Shown: positions 27,363 through 35,416, counted from the first letter of the stretch. The stretch is 64,000 nt of DNA from Sutcliffiella tianshenii (GCF_016908565.1 NZ_JAFBED010000009.1:1-64000), one strand, 5' to 3'. A program made the numbers and translations. Notes: generated by a model not told the origin, from the letters alone.

Positions 27363-27745
27363 GCGAGGATTAATGTCGGTTGCGTGAGGAAAAGTCGGGC
27401 TAATGTGAGAATCCGGGACGGTTACGTGAGGATAAAACGGAGTTCCGTGAGAATAGGTCCGACTTGCGTGAGGATTAGGCAAGATGAAGGTGCGAAAAGG
27501 TGCTCAAACGAAGTTACACCATCCAAAGAAGAACGGATTTTATGAAAATAGGTGACTAGCCACTTCCACCGCATGTGGTAAGCGGCTGAAAATGAAGTTC
27601 GAAAGAGAAAAGGCTGGAATAGAAAGCGTGAGAATGCAGGCGGGTTGCGTGAGGAAAAACTGAGTAGCGTGAGAATCCAGGACCGTTACGTGAGAATAAA
27701 ACGTGGTGTAGTGAGAAAAGTTGGAGTAGCATGAGGATATTTGAA
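27363..27745. repeat. 21-bp-period array B, core GTGAGRAT
   Basis: Two blocks. Block 1 units start at 27363, 27384, 27405, 27426, 27447 and 27468, spaced exactly 21 bases. Block 2 units start at 27628, 27649, 27669, 27690, 27711 and 27731 (21, 20, 21, 21, 20). Each begins GTGAGGAT or GTGAGAAT, often preceded by TTRC, and the remaining 13 bases vary. Units 3-4 of each block resemble one another (GTGAGAATCC, then GATAAAAC or AATAAAAC), so one block probably derives from the other. The array fills the region beyond the terminator; no gene is credible there. Confidence 0.85.
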
Positions 27746-27848
27746 TGCCCATAACCCATAATCATGACTTGTTTTTTAATAAGAAAGCAACGCGATTTCC
27801 TTTTCAATAAATCCGAACACAAACATTTAAAGTATGTTTCAATAAGCT

Positions 27849-27874
27849 TGTAACGGATTTTAAACTCAATCGAC
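27849..27874 (+). promoter_or_regulatory. SigX-type promoter of the ECF operon
   Basis: TGTAAC at 27849-27854 and CGAC at 27871-27874 are separated by 16 bases. This matches the B. subtilis SigX/SigW-class promoter pattern, with the CGAC form favoured by SigX, and lies 37 bases before the sigma gene, fitting autoregulation. Confidence 0.65.
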
Positions 27875-27911
27875 TATTAGATATAAAGAAAAGAGCAGAG
27901 GGGGCATTCGG

Positions 27912-28457
27912 TTGGGGGAACATAGTAAAAGGGATGCGTTTATTCGAGAGGTGTATCAGCCATTTTATCAGGATGTATATCAATTTTGCCTTTATTTTAC
28001 GAACCATGAAGAGGAAGCGAAGGATCTCACGCAAGAGACTTTTATTAAGGCACTGAAAAACATAGATAAATTTCAAGGGAGATCGAGCACGAAGACTTGG
28101 ATCATTTCAATAGCAAGGAATACTACTATAGATCATCATCGAAAGAAGAAATTTCAAAGGCTTCTTCCGCATAAATGGGCAAAGGAGCAAATTACGTCCA
28201 CATCTTCTTCAGATTATAAAGTAGAAAATCAAGGTGATTGGGAAGTGTTACAAAAGTCGCTGGTGAAATTGAAAAGTGACTATAGACAGGTGGTTATTTT
28301 GAGAGCATTAAAGGATTTTTCCGTCAAAGAGACTGCCGAAATACTTGGTTGGAGTGAGTCCAAAGTACGCGTTTCCTATCATAGAGCCTTAAAAGAAATG
28401 AGAAAAACAGTAGGGCTGGATTCGGAAGGAGTGGTGTTCTATGAAGAAGCAGAATAG
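27912..28457 (+). CDS. ECF sigma factor, SigX-like
   Basis: 181 residues. Region 2 (about 10-85) has EEEAKDLTQETFIKALKNI and KTWIISIARNTTIDHHRKKK; region 4 (about 120-170) has SVKETAEILGWSESKVRVSYHRALKEMRK. The GRSSTKTW segment recalls B. subtilis SigX, which controls envelope charge and antimicrobial-peptide resistance. It starts with TTG behind GAGGGGG. The 17-base overlap with the next gene is typical of a sigma/anti-sigma pair. Confidence 0.87.
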   Translation: MGEHSKRDAFIREVYQPFYQDVYQFCLYFTNHEEEAKDLTQETFIKALKNIDKFQGRSSTKTWIISIARNTTIDHHRKKKFQRLLPHKWAKEQITSTSSSDYKVENQGDWEVLQKSLVKLKSDYRQVVILRALKDFSVKETAEILGWSESKVRVSYHRALKEMRKTVGLDSEGVVFYEEAE

Positions 28458-29097
28458 CTTGGAATGGTTAGAGCCATTGAAAAATAGACCAAACCTCTAT
28501 ATGGATGAACAGGATAATCTAAAGATTGAGAGAGTATTAAAAAACAACAGTCTCAAACCTAGTAAACCCTTCTACATTCCAGCTTTACTGGTAACGGTGG
28601 TTGCTGCACTTGTAATAGCTTTTAATTTCCTGCCTCTGGTTTTCGATAAGGAAAAGGGAGCACCTTCCTCTGCGGAAGAGAAAAGCTCTCTTTCCACTGA
28701 GCTTCTTGAAGATTTATCAGCATTTGAAGAGATAGATAAGCCCATTTTCCATGCTGCGTATCTACCATTTGAAAGAGCAAATATTGTGTCTGATCAGCTT
28801 CCTGGACCATATTGGAAATATGTTGATGTGAGATATTCTAGTCCCAAACAAGAAATTATTTCTTTGCAGGTGTATTTTTTTGAGGCAGATGCAGATTTAA
28901 ACTATGATTTCTCAGAAAGAGCAGTAGAATACAAAACGAAACAGGGAAAAAATATTACTTACGAAAAAAAAGCAAATGGTTATAGTGTTGTATGGAATGA
29001 GAGCGAAAATATCCAACTGCTTTTATTAGTAAGTAATCGTGATTATCCAGTAGAAGAAATTGGAAAAATAGTAGATTCGGTTAAAAGGTACGAATAG
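28441..29097 (+). CDS. probable membrane anti-sigma factor of the SigX-like sigma
   Basis: 218 residues: a 40-residue cytoplasmic N-terminus, one membrane segment at about residues 44-65 (YIPALLVTVVAALVIAFNFL), and an extracellular domain of about 150 residues. This is the anti-sigma layout, and the overlap with the sigma gene supports it. No zinc HxxxCxxC motif is present, as in RsiX-type regulators. The extracellular part (YWKYVDVRY, VEYKTKQGKNI) is not recognised. Confidence 0.75.
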   Translation: MKKQNSLEWLEPLKNRPNLYMDEQDNLKIERVLKNNSLKPSKPFYIPALLVTVVAALVIAFNFLPLVFDKEKGAPSSAEEKSSLSTELLEDLSAFEEIDKPIFHAAYLPFERANIVSDQLPGPYWKYVDVRYSSPKQEIISLQVYFFEADADLNYDFSERAVEYKTKQGKNITYEKKANGYSVVWNESENIQLLLLVSNRDYPVEEIGKIVDSVKRYE

Positions 29098-29099
29098 TT

Positions 29100-29137
29100 A
29101 AACGCTCACTTCTGTCGACGGAAGTGAGCGTTTTTAT
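29100..29137 (+). terminator. terminator of the ECF operon
   Basis: The stem AAACGCTCACTTC/GAAGTGAGCGTTT with an 8-base loop and T tail. Confidence 0.87.
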
Positions 29138-29186
29138 AAAATTTAAAGGTTTCTCACTAAAAAATAAAGAAATAATAAATTAATAG

Positions 29187-29218
29187 TTGACCCTGTGGTG
29201 TACCCCACGGTTTATGAT
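29187..29218 (+). promoter_or_regulatory. MerR-type promoter with 19-20-base spacer
   Basis: TTGACC (29187-29192) and TTATGA or TATGAT (29212-29218) are separated by 19 or 20 bases. The spacer holds a dyad (CTGTGG and CCACGG arms around TGTACC), as in MerR operators. Confidence 0.7.
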
Positions 29219-29236
29219 AGGAGGGGGAGGGAAGGA

Positions 29237-29581
29237 ATGTATAAGGTCAGTGAGTTTTCAGAGATGACGGGGCTGAGCAAGGAGACGCTCCGGTATTATG
29301 CAGAAGTGAAGTTGCTCGAGCCAGCCTACATCGACCCGAAGAATCATTATCGTTATTACGATGATGGCAGCTTTTTTTTGGCAGTTCTATTGGGGAAGCT
29401 GAGGCGGTTCGGTTTTACGATACAGGAAATGATTTCGGTGATGGAGGACGAGTCCTTCGCTCACTTGGAAGAGTTGATTCAGCAAAAGAAAAGGAATATA
29501 CAGATGCAGATGGAGGACCTTCAATTGAAATTGGAAGAGATGAGGGAATTTCTGGAATCTGGGAAGGAGGAAGAAGGATGA
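29237..29581 (+). CDS. MerR-family regulator
   Basis: 114 residues: winged helix YKVSEFSEMTGLSKETLRYY (residues 2-21), then YIDPKNHYRYYDD and a long C-terminal coiled coil (about 80-110). There is no separate ligand domain, so the signal may be sensed by the partner protein or by the coil. RBS GGAGGGAAGG sets the ATG at 29237. Its stop overlaps the start of the next gene in ATGA. Confidence 0.9.
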   Translation: MYKVSEFSEMTGLSKETLRYYAEVKLLEPAYIDPKNHYRYYDDGSFFLAVLLGKLRRFGFTIQEMISVMEDESFAHLEELIQQKKRNIQMQMEDLQLKLEEMREFLESGKEEEG

Positions 29582-30030
29582 TTCAGTGGAAAGTGGAGCG
29601 GGTGATCCCTGTTCATATCGAAAAGCTATGGGAGTTGTTTTTGGACAAGAATATCAAGAGGACGATGCCGAAAGTGGAAGAGCACATCCTGATCGAGAAG
29701 ACCGAAGGCGAAGTGGGGGCGAAGCATCAGCAGAAGTATCGCGAGGGTAAAAGGGTAGAGACATATATTGTGGAAACCTTGGCGTATGAGAATCAAGCGG
29801 ACCATAAGCTGAAGCAAATCGCCTTTGTACTAGGTAAGGCTTTTGAAATCAACCTCACATTTGAGCTTCAAAAAATAGACGAAACGAACACAAGGTTCAT
29901 TTATTCCGGCTACAACAAAGGTGTCAATTTTGTAGGGCGTGCCATGCTGAAGCTAGGAAGCGAGAAGGCCAACCAGAAGGTCGTGCAGGAATACATGGAT
30001 AGGGTGGAAACAGAAGCAATGAAACTGTAA
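29578..30030 (+). CDS. SRPBCC-family (polyketide-cyclase-like) protein
   Basis: 150 residues with the START-like helix-grip fold pattern: a first strand VERVIPVHIEKLWELFLD, mixed strands (VGAKHQQKYREGKRVETYIVETLAY), and a long C-terminal helix (EKANQKVVQEYMDRVETEAMKL). Such folds bind small hydrophobic ligands; the ligand is unknown. It overlaps the MerR gene by 4 bases, so it is coupled to it and is its likely regulatory output. Confidence 0.8.
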   Translation: MIQWKVERVIPVHIEKLWELFLDKNIKRTMPKVEEHILIEKTEGEVGAKHQQKYREGKRVETYIVETLAYENQADHKLKQIAFVLGKAFEINLTFELQKIDETNTRFIYSGYNKGVNFVGRAMLKLGSEKANQKVVQEYMDRVETEAMKL

Positions 30031-30034
30031 CACT

Positions 30035-30073
30035 AGAAAGAGCTATTAGCCCAGTGGGCTGATAGCTCTTTTG
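30035..30073. terminator. terminator after the SRPBCC gene
   Basis: AAGAGCTATTAGCCC pairs with GGGCTGATAGCTCTT around a short loop, with T4 after; the A-rich left side may also serve the convergent gene. Confidence 0.8.
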
Positions 30074-30081
30074 CGCTGGGC

Positions 30082-30765
30082 TTAATTTGATAGCCGTTGA
30101 AGCAATTTACTTATCAGAAAGAACACTCCACCAATCCCAAGATACACCCACCATTCCAAGTCAAGGTTTGGCCCGAAGTCAGGAGCAAGCCAGGTAATCA
30201 GCATAATAAGAGCCATTCCCCCGGCTCCAAATAGTCCGGCCTTCCAATACGCTCTGCGCTGTTCTTTTTTCTGCTTGAATAGAGTGGAACGCATAAGCTT
30301 GAAAATGACATTGACACCTAGACCGGAAAACATGATGACTGCCAAGGCGAGAATCATCAGATTGCCAAGGGAGATTGCATCCCGGACCTCAACGAATCTT
30401 GGCAAAATCAAATGAACCAACCCCAGGATGAGACCGAACCAGGCTAAGGAGCTTGCAACCTGGGAGAGAATAAAAGGAATGGCTTTGCGTTTCTTCTCGC
30501 TTGGAAGGCCTGATATCAGTTCTTCCGCATAAGCCTTGGGGGCGTCCCCGAAAAGGATGCTTGCGGATTTCCCTTCCTGCTGAGCTATCAAGAGATGATC
30601 AAGTAGCTCAAGCAACAGCTCTTCGCCTTCGCGTTCTGCAATTCGAAGGTCTGTTCGGATGTACAATAAGAAGTCTTCATACAGTTTTAGATTTTCTTTA
30701 TTCAATAGCTCGCGTTTTTCTTTGTTTTCTTCAATATAGTACTTGGTTGAATTTGTTTTAAGCAT
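30082..30765 (-). CDS. DUF1129-like membrane protein, PadR partner
   Basis: 227 residues: a cytoplasmic helical N-terminus of about 95 residues (NKENLKLYEDFLLYIRTDLR, EELLLELLDHLLIAQQEGKS), then four membrane segments (about 97-120, 132-155, 172-192, 203-222). The layout matches DUF1129/DUF1700-type proteins often paired with PadR regulators. Its start overlaps the PadR gene by 8 bases. Function is unknown; it is probably expressed when the PadR signal relieves repression. Confidence 0.78.
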   Translation of the reverse strand: MLKTNSTKYYIEENKEKRELLNKENLKLYEDFLLYIRTDLRIAEREGEELLLELLDHLLIAQQEGKSASILFGDAPKAYAEELISGLPSEKKRKAIPFILSQVASSLAWFGLILGLVHLILPRFVEVRDAISLGNLMILALAVIMFSGLGVNVIFKLMRSTLFKQKKEQRRAYWKAGLFGAGGMALIMLITWLAPDFGPNLDLEWWVYLGIGGVFFLISKLLQRLSN

Positions 30766-31093
30766 CTTTTTCCCCTCTTTGCAGTAGTTTGCTTACAGGA
30801 CCGGCAATCAACATCCACTCGTTTGCTATGCTGTCGAGCTCTTCTTTTCCGCTGTCTGTCAGATAATAGTATTTTCTGTTGGGACCGGATGCAGAAGGCT
30901 GCATTTCCCCTCGTATGAAGCCGTTTTTCTGCAACCTCAGAAGGACAGGGTAGATGGTACCCTCGCTGATATCCGGCAGCCCGACCTTCTGCAGCCTCTG
31001 TGACAGCTCGTATCCATAAACGGCCTGCTCCTCGACGATGGACATCACACATGCATCCAATATCCCTTTTAATAGCTGGCTTCTTGCTGCCAT
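30758..31093 (-). CDS. PadR-family transcriptional regulator
   Basis: 111 residues. The PadR winged helix is complete: LLKGILDACVMSIVEEQAVYGYELSQRL, ISEGTIYPVLLRLQKNGFIRG and the wing RKYYYLTDSGKEEL, followed by a C-terminal helix. The start has a GAGGTGA site. Three copies of ATGCAAGGTA upstream are the likely operators. It is cotranscribed with the overlapping membrane protein. Confidence 0.92.
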   Translation of the reverse strand: MAARSQLLKGILDACVMSIVEEQAVYGYELSQRLQKVGLPDISEGTIYPVLLRLQKNGFIRGEMQPSASGPNRKYYYLTDSGKEELDSIANEWMLIAGPVSKLLQRGEKDA

Positions 31094-31121
31094 ATTTTCA
31101 CCTCATCATTGGTACTTTGTT

Positions 31122-31226
31122 ATGCAAGGTAGTGGTGTAAAAAAATTTGCCCGCCCTGAAAGCATCAGCTACCTTGCATTGCCTGATACCATCATTATAT
31201 GCGGAGCTATCTTGTAATGCAAGGTA
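31122..31226. promoter_or_regulatory. three ATGCAAGGTA operators upstream of padR
   Basis: ATGCAAGGTA occurs at 31122-31131 and 31217-31226, and inverted (TACCTTGCAT) at 31170-31179. Start-to-start distances are 48 and 47 bases. The flanking CTTGTTATGC and CTTGTAATGC extend the likeness. They lie between the PadR gene and a divergent lipoprotein gene. Confidence 0.7.
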
Positions 31227-31301
31227 TAAATGGAAAAATATTTATTTTTTAGAGGAGTTTAGGTATGTGTAGGAAATATATTAAGAGAAGGGGGGATTCT
31301 G

Positions 31302-31691
31302 ATGAAAGTTCAATTTAAGGTGCTGATTATAAGCCTCGCATTCTTGCTTCTTGCCGCATGTGGAGTTGCAGATGGCGGAAAAGTGACGGCAAGGGATGTA
31401 CTGAAAAATAATGAAGACGCAGATATCCTCATGTATAACGATTTCATCTATAGCAATGTGACAGACCTGGATTGGATCCAGGAGGATAAAGAAAGTTATT
31501 CAAAGGGTGAACACCTCGGTGACATTAAAAAGACTACTTCAAGCAGTTTCTGGTTCCGCGATTTTTACGCAACGGTGCTGCCAAAAGGAACGAGCATCTA
31601 CTCTACCAATGAAGATAAGGAAGGGGTTGGCATGATCCTTGTCGAAGTTGATGGGGAGGTCTTGTATTATATGCAGTTGCTGGAAGGATAA
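31302..31691 (+). CDS. small lipoprotein of unknown function
   Basis: 129 residues. The signal peptide ends in the lipobox LLAAC (Cys20). The mature domain of about 110 residues is beta-rich (FWFRDFYATVLPKGTSIYS, VGMILVEVDGEVLYYMQLLEG) and resembles small Bacillus lipoproteins of unknown role. RBS GAAGGGGGGA. It is divergent from padR and shares its operator region. Confidence 0.78.
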   Translation: MKVQFKVLIISLAFLLLAACGVADGGKVTARDVLKNNEDADILMYNDFIYSNVTDLDWIQEDKESYSKGEHLGDIKKTTSSSFWFRDFYATVLPKGTSIYSTNEDKEGVGMILVEVDGEVLYYMQLLEG

Positions 31692-32061
31692 AAAAGAGCC
31701 TGATTTTCATAACGAGTTCCGCGTTACCAATCGCAAACACAAAAACTTATAATAAATTGCCTATCAACTTGCACGAATAATAGGTGAATATGCAGGTTAA
31801 TTTGAACACTATTTGCAACATAACTCCAACCGGTGTAAGACGGCAAATACACCTTCAATTTAGTTTCAAATTCAGATACATGAATTCGTGAAGTAAAATA
31901 GCATAGCATTTTTAATGAAGGTTTTCTGGAATTTTATGTTAAAATAAAACAAGTTACAACGTAAGCGTTATTCCATTAAAGGGCAGGATAGTGGAAAAGT
32001 TTTTAAGCAATAAAACAATGTGGATGGGGAGATTCTGTGCTTGATATTCCTCACGATATAA
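31692..32061. other. intergenic stretch without recognised gene
   Basis: About 370 AT-rich bases. No open frame with an RBS, known RNA class or clear terminator is seen after the lipoprotein gene. Confidence 0.4.
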
Positions 32062-32102
32062 AAACCCAAAAAAAATTAATTTCTACTCTAATTTTTTGGG
32101 GG
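32062..32102 (-). terminator. terminator of the lipoprotein gene at 32144
   Basis: CCCAAAAAAAATTA pairs with TAATTTTTTGGG; read on the minus strand a T5 run follows. Confidence 0.7.
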
Positions 32103-32143
32103 CGGGTCTGTTTTTATTTTAGGCTGGTATTCTTAGCTTCATG

Positions 32144-33256
32144 CTACTGACCAACCAATGGATACGTACGGCTTTCTTTTAGCGTGTCATTTATTAGTTC
32201 TACTTCCCATGCATGAAAATCTAGGGCTGCCAATTGAATAGCATTTTCAAATACTGTCCGATCTGCGTCCGTCACTTCATTTTCATCCATCGTGTATTGT
32301 ACCTTAGCAACATCGTTCGTAATAGACGAGTTTACAATCTCTATCCCTTCAACAATCGCTGACGAATAAAACATATCGGCCTCAACTGACCGCATTTTCT
32401 CAATTGTTTCCGGGAAAGACAGTGGCTCACCGCTTTCATTTACAACTTGCTCGCCTAACTCACCACCAGCAATAAATAGCGTTTCTTCTAACTCTTTATC
32501 ATAGACCGCATAGTAGCCTCGTGTTTCTCCCCTTTCATTTTTAACAACGATCGTATCATCGACTGTTCTTTCAGCTACGGTTATCCTTTGTTCACCGTCA
32601 GGATTCAGGAATGTAATGTATTCAACCCCGTAAAAATCACTAATTCCAAATAACGATTCATAAAATAAAAGACTTTGCGCAGAAGTTGCGGCTAATTCAT
32701 TCCCCTCTTGATTAAACTCGACGTATAAGTTAGGCCTTTCAAGTGTCAAATCAGCATACGAACTGAGTATATCCTGCTCAGAAGGGTCATTATTGAATAA
32801 TGACGTTTCCAAGCGCTGTTCCGGAGGGCCCATTTGTTCTTTTTCCCTATCACGGTCTATAGCGTATGCAATATAAAAACGGTCAGGTTGATTAATGACT
32901 TTAGTGTCAATAAAATAATTCGGATTCAACTGAGCTCCGCCATAAACCTCAGTATCGCTCCCTTTTTCATTAGATGTTCCAGTTTCTTCTTCATTGGATT
33001 TACCAGTTTCTTCTGACGCGTCCACATTCTCAGCGTCTCCATCATCCGATGTGCCTTCTTCCGTGTCTATGTTGACATCGCTTTCAACATTATCTTCGGC
33101 ATTTTCCTCAGTGTTACCATTAATTTCTTGTGAAACCACCGTTTCGTTTTCAGCCGGATCAGCAGTCTGCGAGTTTGTCTCCTCCCCTGAGCTTGAACAG
33201 CCAGCAATTAAAAAAGCGGCTGTAAACAATCCGGAGATTTTTGTCATTTTTCCCAT
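32144..33256 (-). CDS. secreted lipoprotein with acidic linker
   Basis: 370 residues. The signal peptide ends in the lipobox LIAGC (Cys20). Residues 25-105 form an acidic low-complexity linker (repeats of E, D, N, T, S). The C-terminal 265 residues form a soluble domain (NPNYFIDTKVINQPDRFYIAY near its start, VAKVQYTMDENEVTDADRTV near the end) in which the last part resembles GerMN-like folds (probable, not certain). RBS GAGGGGGC. It stands alone between intergenic regions. Confidence 0.72.
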   Translation of the reverse strand: MGKMTKISGLFTAAFLIAGCSSSGEETNSQTADPAENETVVSQEINGNTEENAEDNVESDVNIDTEEGTSDDGDAENVDASEETGKSNEEETGTSNEKGSDTEVYGGAQLNPNYFIDTKVINQPDRFYIAYAIDRDREKEQMGPPEQRLETSLFNNDPSEQDILSSYADLTLERPNLYVEFNQEGNELAATSAQSLLFYESLFGISDFYGVEYITFLNPDGEQRITVAERTVDDTIVVKNERGETRGYYAVYDKELEETLFIAGGELGEQVVNESGEPLSFPETIEKMRSVEADMFYSSAIVEGIEIVNSSITNDVAKVQYTMDENEVTDADRTVFENAIQLAALDFHAWEVELINDTLKESRTYPLVGQ

Positions 33257-33490
33257 TTTTAACGCCCCCTCATTTAGCTATACCCCCCCAAGCAGGTTAA
33301 TAAAAGTTTTAAGTATTAATGGGTGGTTAAATGAATGGTAACAACCTGATTGTGAAGAATTGCACTTAAACAAACGGGTGCGTTAGTTCAATAACACTCT
33401 TCAGCAATCTGGAGCTTTAATGGAATAAGCAACTAATAAAATCTAAGGTTTATATGTAACTCAGTTCGTTTTCGAGCTGGGTTATTTTAT
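33257..33490. other. intergenic stretch with a short hairpin repeat
   Basis: No gene. At about 33371-33390, AACAAACGGGTGCGTTAGTT forms a 7-bp near-perfect hairpin of a kind I recall seeing scattered between genes in other Bacillus chromosomes. That recollection is not verified. Confidence 0.35.
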
Positions 33491-33492
33491 AT

Positions 33493-33517
33493 AAAAAAGC
33501 ACTGCAAAAAGCAGTGC
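33493..33517 (-). terminator. terminator of the copper-storage-type gene
   Basis: A perfect 7-bp stem GCACTGC/GCAGTGC with a 5-base loop; on the minus strand a T6 run follows. It lies about 96 bases beyond the stop codon. Confidence 0.75.
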
Positions 33518-33613
33518 GATTTCATTGACATATTAACTTGCATTTAATGATGCAAAAAGTGTTTTTGCGAAAGGTAACGGAACCCGTTGTGATTTTCAGG
33601 CTCTTTTTGAGGT

Positions 33614-33943
33614 TTATGCAGCCATGCCTCTACAAGCATCGGCACATCTGAAGCAAGCCTCTGCACACTTCTGGCAATGGTCATGATCATGCTGCTTGCA
33701 TTCGTTCCCGCACGCTTCACAGATTTCCGCACAAAGCTGGCAGATCTGGCTGACAAAAGGGCTGTTGGTCTGCATCGCTTTCACTGCAAGGCTGCATATA
33801 TCCGCACATTCCCGGTCGAGACGGATGCAGCCTGCCATCATTTTGACATCGTCCTCATTCAAGCAAGCGTCATAACAGGAATTACATGCTTCCAGACATT
33901 CCAGGCATGCTTGGATACATGCTTCGTATTGTTCTTTGGTCAT
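33614..33943 (-). CDS. four-helix-bundle cysteine-rich copper-binding protein (YhjQ/Csp-like)
   Basis: 109 residues with fifteen cysteines in helical spacings: CIQACLECLEACNSCYDAC, CIRLDRECADIC, CQLCAEICEACGNEC and CQKCAEACFRCADACR, with a HDHDH cluster. This is the DUF326/Csp pattern; the bundle's inner face is lined with Cys that bind many Cu(I) ions. The ATG at 33943 follows AAAGGAGG at 8 bases; the TTG just before it is less likely. There is no Tat signal, so it should be cytosolic. A Gly/Met-rich membrane protein is encoded divergently. Confidence 0.92.
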   Translation of the reverse strand: MTKEQYEACIQACLECLEACNSCYDACLNEDDVKMMAGCIRLDRECADICSLAVKAMQTNSPFVSQICQLCAEICEACGNECKQHDHDHCQKCAEACFRCADACRGMAA

Positions 33944-34092
33944 CAAAAATTCCTCCTTTAATAGTTGCTTTCCTAATACCTCTACCCCTCCTCCATCAGA
34001 TAAAACGTATTTTTTACATTAGATTGGAAAAAGAAACCCTGATATGCATGTCCAATCTGCCTGCGGAATAAAGTGTAGGAAGGAGGGATATC

Positions 34093-34644
34093 ATGGACGG
34101 ATTTTTTCTATATATACTTTTTTCCATCTGCATGTTTATTGTGCTGGTACTGGTCTTTTCAAAAAAAGAGCAAGGTAGAATGGGGTCGATGCAACGGATG
34201 GTGCTGGCGATGGGATCAGCCATGTCCATTGGACTGACGATCGGCGTGCTTGCTGGTGTCATTTTTAAAGGCAGTTTATTTGAATCGACCATTATTTCCG
34301 TGCTGCTAGGAGTAACGGCCGGTATACTTTGTGGTGCCTTTTTCGGTTTGCTTCCGGCAGTGGAGGGGGCAATGTCCGGGCTGATGGGCGGGATGATGGG
34401 GGCGATGCTTGGGGAGATGCTCAGCCTCACAGAAGCTGCGACGATGCTGATGGTTTTACTTTTGCTCTGTTCTTGTTCGATTATGTTGGGTTTCGCCATC
34501 CGTTCGGAAAAAGAAAAAGTGAAGGTTACATGGATATGGAAACCGATCGTGGTTCTGCTCCTTCTAGGGGGATATATGGTTGTTGGTATCCACTTAAGCG
34601 AAGATGTCGGAAAGCAGCCTTCATCTGGAGAGCATCATCATTAG
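34093..34644 (+). CDS. Gly/Met-rich membrane protein with C-terminal histidines
   Basis: 183 residues with about five membrane segments (residues 5-22, 38-58, 66-90, 112-134, 147-166). The third to fourth segments are separated by a glycine- and methionine-rich stretch (MSGLMGGMMGAMLGEM, about 97-112), and the C-terminus ends SSGEHHH. Met-rich and His-rich ends recall copper-handling membrane proteins, and the divergent neighbour is a copper-storage-type protein. A role in copper handling is inference. RBS AAGGAGGGATATC. Confidence 0.75.
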   Translation: MDGFFLYILFSICMFIVLVLVFSKKEQGRMGSMQRMVLAMGSAMSIGLTIGVLAGVIFKGSLFESTIISVLLGVTAGILCGAFFGLLPAVEGAMSGLMGGMMGAMLGEMLSLTEAATMLMVLLLLCSCSIMLGFAIRSEKEKVKVTWIWKPIVVLLLLGGYMVVGIHLSEDVGKQPSSGEHHH

Positions 34645-34647
34645 ATT

Positions 34648-34667
34648 TTAAACAAACGTTTGATCAA
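34648..34667. promoter_or_regulatory. CAAACGTTTG palindrome, copy 1
   Basis: TTAAACAAACGTTTGATCAA, 74 bases upstream of the gene at 34742. It matches copies 2 and 3 at 19 of 20 positions and looks like a TetR-type operator. Confidence 0.65.
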
Positions 34668-34741
34668 GAATGTGGCAGGACTCTCCTTCCTTTTTGTAGA
34701 AATATGTCTATAGGAAAAAGGAAAATAAAGGAGACGTTTGA

Positions 34742-35416
34742 ATGGGACAACCTATTATCCATACATATGAAGAGGCCGTGGACGTTATAAATGAATGGGG
34801 ATTACTGCCCCTTGCACCACTTTTTGAAGAATATCCTTCCTTGAGCGGGGTGACGGAAAAAGAGAACTGGTACACGGATACCGCGCAAGACCCATGGAAA
34901 TGGCGCACCCGATTCGCTGCAGATGGAGCTGCCGCCTACGGGAAGTTCATGAAAAAGAAGGCGGTGTTCATCTCAAGGGGGCTTTTGCCTTTGATGGTGG
35001 CGGCCCTTGGCAGCAGCCGATCGGTAAAGGATAGATATGAATCTGGTAATATCTCAAAGGATGCACTGAATCTATATTCCATCATTTCAGAAGAAGAAGG
35101 AATCGATACAAGGGTCCTGCGGGTGAAGGCCGGCATGAAGGACAAGGAGAAAAAGAAAGCTTTCGATCAGGCGTTACTGGAGCTGCAGGGAAGCCTGGAT
35201 ATTGTCGTGAGCGGAACGAAGGAAAAGCAGGACGAAAATGGCGAGAAGAACGGCTGGAGCAGCACCTCCTATGAAACGATGGGGGAATGGATGAAAAAGC
35301 ACAATATCGAAGTGACGGGGATGGAAAAGGAAGCGGCGAATCGTGAGCTTGAGGGACATTTTTCAAGGATAGCGAGTGAAACGGCGATGAAAAAAATAAA
35401 GAAGGCAATCGGTTAA
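34742..35416 (+). CDS. conserved protein, possibly AlkZ-related (YcaQ-like)
   Basis: 224 residues, soluble. The N-terminal half has a conserved pattern around DPWKWRTRFAADGAAAYGKF and KKAVFISRGLLPLMVAAL (about residues 49-90) that I associate with proteins annotated as AlkZ-related, a winged-helix DNA glycosylase superfamily; this is from memory and unverified. The C-terminus is charged and helical. RBS AAAGGAGACG. The gene is bracketed by two nearly identical palindromes (34648, 35413), suggesting shared control with the two-component system downstream. Confidence 0.65.
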   Translation: MGQPIIHTYEEAVDVINEWGLLPLAPLFEEYPSLSGVTEKENWYTDTAQDPWKWRTRFAADGAAAYGKFMKKKAVFISRGLLPLMVAALGSSRSVKDRYESGNISKDALNLYSIISEEEGIDTRVLRVKAGMKDKEKKKAFDQALLELQGSLDIVVSGTKEKQDENGEKNGWSSTSYETMGEWMKKHNIEVTGMEKEAANRELEGHFSRIASETAMKKIKKAIG

